Below are positions 48,096-57,673 of a stretch of DNA of 64,000 nucleotides, piece after piece. Location: assembly GCA_050246915.1 (NCBI GenBank), contig JBFWVD010000025.1, positions 1 through 64,000 of the forward strand, given 5' to 3'. The notes beneath the pieces were generated by a model that searched no databases, was not told the DNA's origin, and saw only the letters and a list, made by a program, of their open reading frames with translations. The translations under genes and the position numbers were made by a program. Numbering within the stretch: position 1 is the stretch's first letter; each line of letters opens with the position of its first letter. The DNA is from JBFWVD01 sp050246915 (GTDB lineage Bacteria > Actinomycetota > Acidimicrobiia > Acidimicrobiales > Ilumatobacteraceae).

Positions 48096-48767
48096 CTAGT
48101 TGCCGCTCAGCCCGGCGAGGATCACCTTGGCCAGGTTCTCCGAGCCGATCTCGCGCAGGTGCAACCCGTCGGTGACCATCCATTCCTTCTTCACCTGCGA
48201 TGCCCAGTCGATGAGGTGCAGGTTGGGGTAGTACGGCTGCACCGCGCGCAGCGTGGCGTTGGCCTTGGCGAAACGCGGCTCGACCATCGTCACCCAATAG
48301 ACGCGATCGACCCCGGTGAGCAGACCGAGCATCGCGTTGACCTCGTCGGCGAACTTGGCCTGATCATCGTTGTGGCCCAGCATGATCACCACGGTGTCGG
48401 GGAGCTTCTTGAGGTTCGCCTTGACGATGGCTCGGCCCTCGGATGTCTTGCGGTTCTTGAGGGCGTCCATCGTGATGTCCCAACCGGCCGCCCCGATGAC
48501 CTCCTCGGCCGCGTTGGTGTGCTTGGCATCGGTGGACTCCATGACCGAGTCACCGACCATGAACACCTTGCCAGGGACCGGTGCTGGCTCAGTCGTGGTG
48601 GACGCCGAGCTCCCACCTGGATTGGCCCGTGAGGTGCCGATGGGGGTGGTGGTGCTCGCCGAGGGCGGGCTGATGGGCGTGGAGCTGAGAGCCTCCCGCG
48701 CGCAACCGGCAGCGAGGACGACGACGGCCAACGTCGTCAGCGCGCGCAGAGGTCCCGACAGCCGCAT
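48096..48767 (-). CDS. SGNH/GDSL hydrolase-like lipoprotein
   Basis: A 223-residue lipoprotein with lipobox (VLAAGC, Cys near residue 22) and a Ser/Thr/Pro tether to about 65. The SGNH domain has block I VFMVGDSVMES (Ser nucleophile), block III MLGHNDD and block V DGLHLREIG with the Asp-x-x-His pair. The fold of this group acts on acetyl or acyl groups of envelope sugars. A TACCCTTGACC element lies ten bases before the start. Confidence 0.85.
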   Translation of the reverse strand: MRLSGPLRALTTLAVVVLAAGCAREALSSTPISPPSASTTTPIGTSRANPGGSSASTTTEPAPVPGKVFMVGDSVMESTDAKHTNAAEEVIGAAGWDITMDALKNRKTSEGRAIVKANLKKLPDTVVIMLGHNDDQAKFADEVNAMLGLLTGVDRVYWVTMVEPRFAKANATLRAVQPYYPNLHLIDWASQVKKEWMVTDGLHLREIGSENLAKVILAGLSGN

Positions 48768-48776
48768 GAGTGGTCA

Positions 48777-48782
48777 AGGGTA
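48777..48782 (-). promoter_or_regulatory. -10-like element of the SGNH lipoprotein gene
   Basis: TACCCT on the minus strand, nine bases before the ATG at 48767. This is the third copy of the shared 11-mer TACCCTTGACC. Confidence 0.4.
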
Positions 48783-48806
48783 CGGCGTCAATCTGCCGAT
48801 GGGCGG

Positions 48807-49607
48807 TCACGCGGTGGCGACGATCTCCCCGTGGGTGATCGTCAGCCAACCGACGGGAGCCTGCGCCCACGTCCGCCACGCCTCCGCCATCGCCTCGAGA
48901 TCAGCTCTGCTGGCCAGCGCGTAGTCGATGGCCTGGGTGGCCACCGAGGACGACACCACCCGTTCGGCCCACAGATCGCCCCACCACGTCCGATCACCCT
49001 GATCGGCGAAGCACCATGCGGACGCGGTGGCGTGGACCTCGGTGAACCCGGCTTCGGCCGCCCACGTGGTGAGGCGGCGTCCAGCATCGGGGGCGGCTCG
49101 ATTGGAACGAGCGACGGCCTGGTACATCTCGAGCCATCGATCCAGTCCAGGGTTCTCGGGAAACCATCGGAACCCGCCGTAGTCGGCGTCTCGGGCTGCG
49201 ACCACCCCGCCCGGGCGGCACACACGTCGCATCTCCCGTAGTGCCGCGACCGGATCGGACAGGTGCTGGAGCACCTGATGGGCATGAACCACGTCGAACG
49301 TGGCGTCGGCGAAGTCGAGCGCGTACACATCACCGACGGCGATCTCGAGGTTGCTGAGGCTGCTCGCCGCGGCCGCGGCCCGAGCCTCGCCCAACACATC
49401 TTCGGCCCGATCGACAGCGACGAAACGACCGGGGTGAACCAACGAGGCCATGTCAGCCGACAGCGTCCCGGGTCCGCATCCCACATCGAGGACCGTGGTG
49501 CCGGGGGTGAGCCAAGGCTCGAGGTAGGCAGCCGAGTTGGCGACGGTGCGCCAACGATGCGCCCGCAGCACGCTGTCGTGGTGACCGTGGCTGTAGACGT
49601 CGGGCAC
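48807..49607 (-). CDS. Class I SAM-dependent methyltransferase
   Basis: A 266-residue methyltransferase of the UbiE/MenG-like group. Motif I is VLDVGCGPGTLSADMA, motif II has FVAVDRAEDVL, and motif IV is FDVVHAHQVLQHLSDPVAAL. The substrate is unknown. The start is a GTG at 49607, and the gene is divergent from pabBC. Confidence 0.9.
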   Translation of the reverse strand: MPDVYSHGHHDSVLRAHRWRTVANSAAYLEPWLTPGTTVLDVGCGPGTLSADMASLVHPGRFVAVDRAEDVLGEARAAAAASSLSNLEIAVGDVYALDFADATFDVVHAHQVLQHLSDPVAALREMRRVCRPGGVVAARDADYGGFRWFPENPGLDRWLEMYQAVARSNRAAPDAGRRLTTWAAEAGFTEVHATASAWCFADQGDRTWWGDLWAERVVSSSVATQAIDYALASRADLEAMAEAWRTWAQAPVGWLTITHGEIVATA

Positions 49608-49643
49608 GCGATCTCTCCATCTCTCCTGGGCTCATGCACAACC

Positions 49644-49649
49644 TAGGCT
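49644..49649 (+). promoter_or_regulatory. -10-like element of pabBC
   Basis: TAGGCT, ten bases before the ATG at 49660. Confidence 0.25.
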
Positions 49650-49659
49650 CGACGCAGCG

Positions 49660-51471
49660 ATGATCAGCCCGACGATTTCGGTTCGATTCGACGATCTGCG
49701 CCCGGGTCGCGAGCGCGGGACCATCTTGCGCGGCCTGGTCGATGTCGTATCCACCGACGACGCGGCGCAGGTGGCAGGAGCGATCGAGCGCGCCGCGCAG
49801 GCCGCGGACGCGGGCAAATGGGCGGCAGGGTTCGTGACCTATGACGCGGCCTGCGGGCTCGACCCGGTGCTCGAGGTGCCCGGTCCATCCGGGACGGGTG
49901 GCGTCGATCGCCTCCTGCCGCTGGTGTGGTTCGGGATCTTCGACGCTGCTGACGACGCCGAACCCATCGGTCTCCCCTCGCCCGAACGTGTCGAGGTATC
50001 GGTCACGTCTCGTCTCTCGATCGACGATCATCACCGCGACGTCGAGTCCATCCGGGCCTCGATCGCGGCGGGCGACGTGTATCAGGTCAACCTCACCCAT
50101 CAGCTGTCGGCCACGTGGCCGGCTGACCCGGAGGAGCTCTATCGACGGTTGGCGTGGGGCCAGCGCAGCCAGTTCGGTTGTTTCATCGATCTGGGCGCGG
50201 TGGCCGTGGCCAGCGCGTCGCCGGAGCTGTTCTTCGAGCGGCGAGGCCCGATCATCACCACTCGACCGATGAAGGGCACGCGACGGCGCGGACGGTTCCC
50301 TGGCGAGGATGCTCGGCTGGCCGCCGAGTTGCGGGCATCTGACAAGGACCGGGCCGAGAACGTGATGATCGTCGATCTGCTGCGCAATGACATCGGTCGG
50401 CTGGCCGACGTCGGGTCGGTCCACGTCGAGGGGCTGTTCTGCGTCGAGCGCTACCCGACGGTGTGGCAGATGACGTCCACCGTGCACGGGCGTCTCCCGG
50501 CGAGCTGCTCGTCGGTCGATGTGTTCCGCTCGTTGTTCCCCTGTGGGTCGGTGACCGGTGCTCCCAAGATTGCGGCGATGTCGGAGATCACACGCCTCGA
50601 GCCCGAGGCTCGAGGCGTGTACTGCGGAGCGATCGGATCGTTCGCACCACCACACGCCGACGTGCAGGCCCGCTTCTCGGTGGCCATCCGGACCGCGGTG
50701 ATCGAGCGTGACGGAGGACGGACGCACTACGGCAGCGGCGGCGGCATCACGTGGAGCAGCGATCCCGCCGACGAGTACAGCGAGCTGATGGCCAAGGCTC
50801 GGGTGCTGACCGGCGTACCGTTCGCGGCGTTCGAGCTTCTCGAGACCATGCGCGCCGAGCCGTGCCTCGACGACCGTGGCAAGACGTCAATTGAAATTGC
50901 CCTGTTGGATCGCCATCTCGATCGAATGGCCGCGTCGGCCGCGCATCTGTCGTTCCGGTTCGACCGCGACCGGGCCATCGAACTGATCGCCGATCACCTC
51001 GCCGCGCTCGATGGGTCGGCCCGCATGCGCCTGCGTTGCACGGTCCTCGGGGATCTCCACATCGACGTCGGGCCGCTGCCGATCGCCGACCATGGACCGG
51101 TGCTGTTGACCATCGATCTCGATCCCATCGATGAGCGGAGCCCGTGGCTGTTCCACAAGACCACCAACCGATCGCTCTACGAGCGGCGCAGGTCTCGCTG
51201 TGGCACCGCCGATGACGTGGTGTTGGTGAACCGATCGGGGTGCGTCACCGAGACCACGATCTGCTCGATCGCCGCGCTCATCGACGGTCGGTGGCTGACG
51301 CCACCAGTAGGGGATGGGTGTCTGCCCGGGGTCGCCCGCGCCCAGGCCCTGGCATCGGGCGAGCTGATCGAAGGGTCGATCACCATCGAGCAGCTACGCG
51401 CTGCGGATTCGGTCGTGGTCATGAATGCGTTGCGGGGAACCCGAACCGCATGCATCACAGCCGACCGATAG
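49660..51471 (+). CDS. pabBC: Fused aminodeoxychorismate synthase component I and aminodeoxychorismate lyase
   Basis: A 603-residue fusion that makes p-aminobenzoate for folate. Residues 1-390 are PabB: SIRASIAAGDVYQVNLTHQLSA, TRPMKGTRRRG and RAENVMIVDLLRNDIGRLADVGSVHVE, SVTGAPKIAAM are the chorismate-enzyme motifs. Residues about 390-603 are the PLP-dependent PabC: the Schiff-base Lys is in FHKTTNRSLYERRR, and VTETTICSIAALIDGRWLTPPVGDGCLPGVAR is the family end block. No glutamine amidotransferase (PabA) is adjacent. An intragenic hairpin (50590-50620) and a CAATT dyad (50888) lie within it. Confidence 0.92.
   Translation: MISPTISVRFDDLRPGRERGTILRGLVDVVSTDDAAQVAGAIERAAQAADAGKWAAGFVTYDAACGLDPVLEVPGPSGTGGVDRLLPLVWFGIFDAADDAEPIGLPSPERVEVSVTSRLSIDDHHRDVESIRASIAAGDVYQVNLTHQLSATWPADPEELYRRLAWGQRSQFGCFIDLGAVAVASASPELFFERRGPIITTRPMKGTRRRGRFPGEDARLAAELRASDKDRAENVMIVDLLRNDIGRLADVGSVHVEGLFCVERYPTVWQMTSTVHGRLPASCSSVDVFRSLFPCGSVTGAPKIAAMSEITRLEPEARGVYCGAIGSFAPPHADVQARFSVAIRTAVIERDGGRTHYGSGGGITWSSDPADEYSELMAKARVLTGVPFAAFELLETMRAEPCLDDRGKTSIEIALLDRHLDRMAASAAHLSFRFDRDRAIELIADHLAALDGSARMRLRCTVLGDLHIDVGPLPIADHGPVLLTIDLDPIDERSPWLFHKTTNRSLYERRRSRCGTADDVVLVNRSGCVTETTICSIAALIDGRWLTPPVGDGCLPGVARAQALASGELIEGSITIEQLRAADSVVVMNALRGTRTACITADR
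50590..50620. repeat. Hairpin inside pabBC
   Basis: Perfect 14-base arms ACACGCCTCGAGCC and complement around a three-base loop (CGA), within the coding sequence. The RNA would form a very stable stem. Confidence 0.7.
50888..50899. repeat. CAATTNNAATTG motif, exact
   Basis: CAATTGAAATTG, preceded by ACGT, in the pabC part of the fusion; it encodes S-I-E-I-A. Confidence 0.75.
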
Positions 51472-51474
51472 GGT
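51469..51474 (+). promoter_or_regulatory. -10 element of the sigR-like gene (leaderless)
   Basis: TAGGGT overlapping the pabBC stop codon, seven bases before the GTG at 51482. No SigR-type GGGAAT/GTT pair was found at good spacing. Confidence 0.4.
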
Positions 51475-51481
51475 CCCCGAC

Positions 51482-52081
51482 GTGGCCGATCAGGGGACGT
51501 TCGTGGACGAAGCGATGGCGTATGCGCCGGCGCTGTATGCCGCGGCCCGACGCATGACCCGCAACTCCTCCGACGCCGAGGATCTGGTGCAGGAGACCTA
51601 CCTGCGGGCCTACCGGGGGTTCGGCTCGTTCACCGAAGGCACGAACCTCAAGGCCTGGCTGTTCCGCATCCTCACCAACTCCTACATCAACACCTATCGG
51701 GCCAAGCAGCGCCGACCGCTCGAGTCCGACCTCGGCGAGATCGAAGACCTGTACCTCTACAACAAGCTCTCGTCGGCCGATGCCTCGACCTTCTCCCGCA
51801 GCGCGGAGGACGAGTTGATGGACATGTTCACCGAGACCGAGGTCAAACAGGCCCTCGAGGCCCTTCCCGACAACTTCCGGATGCCCGTGTTGTTGGCCGA
51901 TGTGGAGGGCTTCAGCTACAAGGAGATCGCCGAGATCCTCGACATTCCGATAGGAACAGTCATGAGCCGTCTCCATCGGGGAAGAAAAGCGATGCAGAAG
52001 CAGTTGTGGGACTTCGCCACTCAGCGTGGACTCGTCTCTGACGATCTGGACCAAGCCGGCAATGCGTCGGCCACTGCTTAG
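51482..52081 (+). CDS. ECF sigma factor, SigR/SigH type
   Basis: A 199-residue ECF sigma factor. Region 2 has SDAEDLVQETYLRAYRGFGSFTEGTNLKAWLFRILTNSYINTYRAKQR, and region 4 has LPDNFRMPVLLADVEGFSYKEIAEILDIPIGTVMSRLHRGRK. This is the SigR/SigH group that responds to thiol oxidation through a zinc anti-sigma factor, and such an anti-sigma gene follows. The GTG at 51482 is favoured by the leaderless -10; a GTG at 51503 with AGGGGA upstream is an alternative. Confidence 0.9.
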   Translation: MADQGTFVDEAMAYAPALYAAARRMTRNSSDAEDLVQETYLRAYRGFGSFTEGTNLKAWLFRILTNSYINTYRAKQRRPLESDLGEIEDLYLYNKLSSADASTFSRSAEDELMDMFTETEVKQALEALPDNFRMPVLLADVEGFSYKEIAEILDIPIGTVMSRLHRGRKAMQKQLWDFATQRGLVSDDLDQAGNASATA

Positions 52082-52157
52082 GACCTTGGGATCTTCGACA
52101 TGACCAGGCATCGGGAGCCACCGCAGCGCCCATCTGAGGGCACGGAGCACGGGTGTC

Positions 52158-52430
52158 ATGCCTGACTGCAACGAGACCCTCCACGAGATGTACACGTTCC
52201 TCGACGGTGAGCTCCCACCTCGGCTCAAGCACGACGTCGAATCCCATCTCGAGGGCTGCACCGACTGCCTCGGGGCATTCGCTTTCCACGTCGAACTCAA
52301 GCAGGTCATCGTGGCCAAGGCCGCTGTTGAAGAGATGCCGGCAGGCCTCATGGATCGCATTCGAGCCTGTTTCGGCGACGATGCCCTCGACGGTGTGTCC
52401 GAGGCCGATCTGCCTGGTGACACGGACTAA
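52158..52430 (+). CDS. RsrA-like zinc anti-sigma factor
   Basis: A 90-residue anti-sigma factor of the ZAS type. The zinc motif HLEGCTDC (His-x3-Cys-x2-Cys) lies near residues 30-37, with an extra Cys at residue 4 (MPDCNETLHEMYTFLDGEL), as in RsrA. Oxidation of these thiols would release the sigma factor encoded immediately upstream. The 76-base gap holds no visible terminator, so the pair is probably one operon. Confidence 0.88.
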   Translation: MPDCNETLHEMYTFLDGELPPRLKHDVESHLEGCTDCLGAFAFHVELKQVIVAKAAVEEMPAGLMDRIRACFGDDALDGVSEADLPGDTD

Positions 52431-52480
52431 TCCCTCGGTTCGGCTGGGTCGAGCGACGCGGCGTCGCTAACGTGGCGCTC

Positions 52481-52621
52481 ATGTTGCTCGCCTGGGTCTG
52501 GCACTACTGGATTGGCGTGGGCCTCGTCGCCGGCGCCGGATTGACCGTCATCGCTCTCATCGTGGGCTACCTCGTCAAGGTGCAGGCCCCGCAGTACCCC
52601 AAGCGCAGCCAGCAGCAGTGA
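52481..52621 (+). CDS. Short single-helix membrane protein
   Basis: A 46-residue protein (MLLAWVWHYWIGVGLVAGAG...) with one transmembrane helix at about 10-33 and a basic C-terminal tail (YPKRSQQQ). Its stop overlaps the start of the DUF2342 gene by four bases (GTGA), which is strong evidence that it is real. A TAACGT hexamer seven bases before the ATG could be a leaderless -10. Function is unknown; it may anchor or assist the metalloprotease-like protein. Confidence 0.72.
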   Translation: MLLAWVWHYWIGVGLVAGAGLTVIALIVGYLVKVQAPQYPKRSQQQ

Positions 52622-53682
52622 GCTTCGAGCCCGTTGACTGGGCTCTAGCTGCCCGGGTTGCGGGTCGTGTCTCGAGGCGCCACGGCGAACTGCATCGCGA
52701 CGAGCGTTCGTCGCTCGACGCCCAGTTCGCCGACCTCACGGCGCGTGCCGAAGAACTGGTCGAAGCCGAGACCGGCTTGCGATCGCTGGTCGGTCCCGCT
52801 CGCGCTCAGGTGGTCGATCGTGTCGAATGGTCGAGGGCGAACGTCGAGTCGTTCCGGCGACTCCTCGCTCCCATCACCGCCAAGCTGGGCGCGCAGGTCC
52901 CGTCGGGTCGGGGAGCGATGCGTGCCACCCGATCGATGGCCGGGGCCGAGGTCGGCGTTCTCCTGGGGTGGATGAGCAGTCGGGTGCTCGGCCAGTACGA
53001 CCTGCTGGTCGTCGACGAGCAGGACCCGGCCAGCGCCGATGTCGTCTACTACGTGGGCAACAACGTGCTCGCCCTCGAGGCACGTTTCGGGTTCGACCCC
53101 GATCAATTCCGCATGTGGCTCGCGCTGCACGAGGTCACCCATCGGGCCCAGTTCACCGGGGTGCCGTGGATGCGGGAGCACTTCTTGTCGTTGGTCGCGG
53201 AAGCCATCGGCGGATTCGATCCCGATCCACAGCGGTTCCTCGCCGCGCTCCGTTCGGTCAGCCGCTGGCAGCGTTCGCAGGCCCTCGCCGACGGCGGGTT
53301 GTTGGGTCTGCTGGCCGGTGACGAGCAGCGGGCGAAGTTGGACCGGATCTCCGGGCTCATGTCCCTGCTGGAGGGGCACGGCGACGTGACCATGAATCGT
53401 GCTGGTGCTGCCGTCATCCCCGAAGCTGCCCGCTTCGCCCGTGTGCTCGGCGAGCGGCGCAAGGCGCAACCGGCCAGCACGCGCTTCGTCCAGCGACTGC
53501 TCGGGCTCGAAGCGAAGCTCGCGCAATACGAGCAGGGCGAGCAGTTCCTGGCGGCGATCGAGTCTCATCTCGGTCGACGGGCCATCGACGAGTGCTGGCG
53601 TGGTCCCGAGCATCTGCCGACGTTGGGCGAGATCCGCGATCCACAGCGATGGCTCGACCGGGTCGCGTTGCTCGCGGCTTGA
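52618..53682 (+). CDS. DUF2342 zinc-dependent metalloprotease-like protein
   Basis: A 354-residue protein of the DUF2342 family, described in actinobacteria as an F420-biosynthesis-associated protein. The zinc motif HEVTH appears in MWLALHEVTHRAQFTGVPW, followed by a third possible ligand in the conserved Glu-containing region. VDEQDPASADVVYYVGNNVLALEARFGFDPDQFR is another family block. The substrate is unknown. The GTG start overlaps the small membrane-protein gene. It lies just before tilS-hpt-ftsH, as in many actinobacteria. Confidence 0.88.
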   Translation: MSFEPVDWALAARVAGRVSRRHGELHRDERSSLDAQFADLTARAEELVEAETGLRSLVGPARAQVVDRVEWSRANVESFRRLLAPITAKLGAQVPSGRGAMRATRSMAGAEVGVLLGWMSSRVLGQYDLLVVDEQDPASADVVYYVGNNVLALEARFGFDPDQFRMWLALHEVTHRAQFTGVPWMREHFLSLVAEAIGGFDPDPQRFLAALRSVSRWQRSQALADGGLLGLLAGDEQRAKLDRISGLMSLLEGHGDVTMNRAGAAVIPEAARFARVLGERRKAQPASTRFVQRLLGLEAKLAQYEQGEQFLAAIESHLGRRAIDECWRGPEHLPTLGEIRDPQRWLDRVALLAA

Positions 53683-53691
53683 ATCGCTGAC

Positions 53692-54600
53692 ATGTCTGGG
53701 TCGGTGCCCCGTGCGCTCGATGGATCGTCGATCGGTCCGCTGGCCGAGCCGCTGCTCGCACGGTGCACGTTCCCTCCCGCCGGCACCTCCGTCACCTGTG
53801 CGGTCTCGGGCGGAGCGGACTCGAGCGCCTTGGCGATCTTGGCCGTGGGTGCCGGATGCGTCGTGACGCTCGTGCACGTCGACCATCAATTGCGACCGGG
53901 ATCGGAGGCCGAAGCCGACGTGGTGCGGGCCCTGGCCGATCGGTTGGGGGCAGCCTTCGTCTCGCTCTCCGTCTCGCTCGACGACGGACCCAACCTCGAG
54001 GCCCGTGCTCGCGATCTGCGCCGAGCGGCGCTGCCGGCGGACGCGCTGTTCGGGCACACCGCTGACGATCAGGCCGAGACCATCGTGCTGGCGCTCATTC
54101 GGGGTGCGGGTCTCGACGGGCTGCGCGGCATCGTCCCTGAGCACCATCCGATACTGCAGCTGCGCCGAGCTGAGACCGTGGCCTTGTGCGCTGCGCTGGA
54201 GGTCGACGTCGTGCACGATCCCTCCAACAGCGACCGACGGTTCCGCCGCAACCGGGTGCGCCACGAGGTACTCCCACTCCTGGGCGACATCGCCGAGCGC
54301 GACGTGGTCGCGGTGATGGCGCGTCAATCTCAATTGCTGTTCGATGACGCGGCTCTGCTCGAGGAGCTCTCGGCATCGATCGATCCGACCGATGCAAAGG
54401 CATTGTCGACCGCCCCGATCGCGCTGGCCCGTCGTGCGGTGCGTCGCTGGCTGAGTGGGGAGCATCCACCCTCGGCCAGCGAGGTCGAGCGGGTCCTGGC
54501 GGTCGCGGCCGGAACGGCCACGGCGTGTGAGCTTGCTGGCGGGGTGCGGGTGGAGCGCCATCGCCAGCGACTCCGGGTCGTTCCGCCGTCTGCGGTCTAA
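53692..54600 (+). CDS. tilS: tRNA(Ile)-lysidine synthetase
   Basis: A 302-residue enzyme that makes lysidine at C34 of tRNA-Ile so it reads AUA. The PP-loop is SGGADS at 39-44, followed by VHVDHQLRPGSEAEADVV, NLEARARDLRRAAL, GHTADDQAETIVLALIRGAGLDGLRGI and DPSNSDRRFRRNRVRHEVLPLL. It is shorter than the E. coli enzyme (432) because it lacks the C-terminal domains, as is common in actinobacteria. The gene order tilS-hpt-ftsH is conserved. A one-mismatch CAATT motif lies at 54325. Confidence 0.95.
   Translation: MSGSVPRALDGSSIGPLAEPLLARCTFPPAGTSVTCAVSGGADSSALAILAVGAGCVVTLVHVDHQLRPGSEAEADVVRALADRLGAAFVSLSVSLDDGPNLEARARDLRRAALPADALFGHTADDQAETIVLALIRGAGLDGLRGIVPEHHPILQLRRAETVALCAALEVDVVHDPSNSDRRFRRNRVRHEVLPLLGDIAERDVVAVMARQSQLLFDDAALLEELSASIDPTDAKALSTAPIALARRAVRRWLSGEHPPSASEVERVLAVAAGTATACELAGGVRVERHRQRLRVVPPSAV
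54325..54336. repeat. CAATTNNAATTG-like motif, one mismatch
   Basis: CAATCTCAATTG, preceded by GCGT, in tilS; encodes Q-S-Q-L. Confidence 0.5.
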
Positions 54601-54603
54601 GGT
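54598..54603 (+). promoter_or_regulatory. -10 element of hpt (leaderless)
   Basis: TAAGGT overlapping the tilS stop codon, eight bases before the GTG at 54612. Confidence 0.4.
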
Positions 54604-54611
54604 CCGCCGAC

Positions 54612-55166
54612 GTGACCTCCCACGAACACCCAGACCTCGGACGCGTCCTGCTCTCCAAGGAGCAGATCGCCACTCGGATCAGTGAGCTCGGCGCGCAGAT
54701 CACCAACGACTATGCGGGACGCTCTGTCCTTCTGGTCGGGATCTTGAAAGGTGCCTTCGTGGTCATGGCCGATCTGTGCCGGGCCATCGAGATCCCCGTC
54801 GAGATCGACTTCATGGCCGTCAGCTCCTATGGATCGGCCACTCGCACGAGTGGTGTCGTGCGCATCGTGAAGGACCTCGACATCGACCTGGCCGGACGGG
54901 ACGTGGTGCTCGTCGAGGACATCGTCGACTCCGGGCTCACCCTGCGCTACCTGCGCAAGTACCTCTCGGCCCGCAAGCCGGCGTCGCTCGAGGTGTGCGC
55001 CATGCTGGTGCGCGAGGAGTGTCCGCCCGAGACCCTGGCCAGCCTCAAGTACGTGGGTTTCACCCTCCCCAACGATTGGGTCGTGGGCTACGGCCTCGAC
55101 ACCGCGCAGCTGTGGCGCAACCTGCCCGACGTGCGTTCCTGGGTCGGCACCGACACGGCGTCATGA
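54612..55166 (+). CDS. hpt: Hypoxanthine phosphoribosyltransferase
   Basis: A 184-residue purine-salvage enzyme. LVGILKGAFVVMADLCRAI is the pyrophosphate-loop region and VVLVEDIVDSGLT at about 98-110 is the PRPP motif. SSYGSATRTSGVVRIVKDL is the flexible loop. It converts hypoxanthine or guanine to IMP or GMP. The GTG start has no Shine-Dalgarno but a TAAGGT eight bases upstream. It lies between tilS and ftsH as in other actinobacteria. Confidence 0.95.
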   Translation: MTSHEHPDLGRVLLSKEQIATRISELGAQITNDYAGRSVLLVGILKGAFVVMADLCRAIEIPVEIDFMAVSSYGSATRTSGVVRIVKDLDIDLAGRDVVLVEDIVDSGLTLRYLRKYLSARKPASLEVCAMLVREECPPETLASLKYVGFTLPNDWVVGYGLDTAQLWRNLPDVRSWVGTDTAS

Positions 55167-55220
55167 CGTGACCCGCACCGTGTCGATCGCATGATCTGGC
55201 GACCGAACGCTCGACCGGAG

Positions 55221-55248
55221 TGGACATTTCCGGTCAGTCACGTACCCT
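55221..55248 (+). promoter_or_regulatory. Promoter of ftsH
   Basis: -35 TGGACA (55221-55226), 16-base spacer, -10 TACCCT (55243-55248), and TGACCAC after it as in the shared upstream element. The GTG start at 55260 would be within about five bases of the transcript start. Confidence 0.55.
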
Positions 55249-55259
55249 GACCACTCGCT

Positions 55260-57095
<1,836 letters not shown>

Positions 57096-57107
57096 TGATC
57101 GTCGGCG

Positions 57108-57113
57108 TACACT
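57108..57113 (+). promoter_or_regulatory. -10 element before a tiny upstream frame
   Basis: TACACT, eight bases before the GTG at 57122 that starts a six-codon frame. Confidence 0.35.
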
Positions 57114-57121
57114 GGACGTTC

Positions 57122-57142
57122 GTGCCCAAGGACGTCCGATGA
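57122..57142 (+). CDS. Possible six-codon leader frame before the phosphatase-like gene
   Basis: GTG CCC AAG GAC GTC CGA TGA. Its stop overlaps the ATG at 57139 (ATGA), the coupling pattern seen at real gene junctions here, and its GTG sits eight bases after a -10-like hexamer. It could be a leaderless coupling peptide; it is too short to prove. Confidence 0.3.
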   Translation: MPKDVR

Positions 57143-57660
57143 CCAGCCGAATGAAAGGCAAGTGGGCGCAGGGCATTCGCCCGCGGAACTTCGCGTGGGT
57201 CATCAAAGATGCCCTGGCTATTTGCGAGCGTCCGGGAGGCTACGGCGACAACCATCGCCGGGTCCGCCGCCAGGAAGAGATCATCTGGCTGCGCGAGCAA
57301 GGCTTCGGGCGAGTCATCTCGCTCATCCCCTCGCCCCACAACCTCCACAACTACGACGAGCTCGGCCTCGCCTATCTGCATCGACCGTTCGGGTCCTCCG
57401 ACGACAATGCCGAGTTCCTCAACCGGTTCTATCCAGAGCTGCGTGGCCTGCTGAACAACAACGTGAAGGTCATCCTCCACACCGAGGAGGTCGGTGATCG
57501 TCTCGCCGGGGTCCTGGGTGGGTATCTGCGCTGGACCGGCATGGTGACCGACATCCCTCAGGCGGTCTCGATCACCGAGAAGATCACCAACCGACAGCTC
57601 GAGACCCTCGGCCGCTCGCTGGTGCAGCTCGCCGGCGAGCTCCGCGTCCAGCGGACCTGA
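57139..57660 (+). CDS. Dual-specificity-phosphatase-fold protein without the catalytic Cys
   Basis: A 173-residue protein with the layout of the tyrosine/dual-specificity phosphatase fold. AICERPGGYGDNHRRVRRQEEIIWLREQGFGRVISL and NLHNYDELGLAYLHRPFGSSDDNAEFLNRFYPELRGLL match the region before the P-loop. At the P-loop itself the protein reads ILHTEEVGDRLAGVLGGYLRW, where active enzymes have HCxxGxxR: His and Arg remain but the Cys is Thr. It is therefore probably a pseudophosphatase that binds a phosphorylated partner. It directly follows ftsH. Confidence 0.68.
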   Translation: MTSRMKGKWAQGIRPRNFAWVIKDALAICERPGGYGDNHRRVRRQEEIIWLREQGFGRVISLIPSPHNLHNYDELGLAYLHRPFGSSDDNAEFLNRFYPELRGLLNNNVKVILHTEEVGDRLAGVLGGYLRWTGMVTDIPQAVSITEKITNRQLETLGRSLVQLAGELRVQRT

Positions 57661-57673
57661 CCACCGCGAGACG

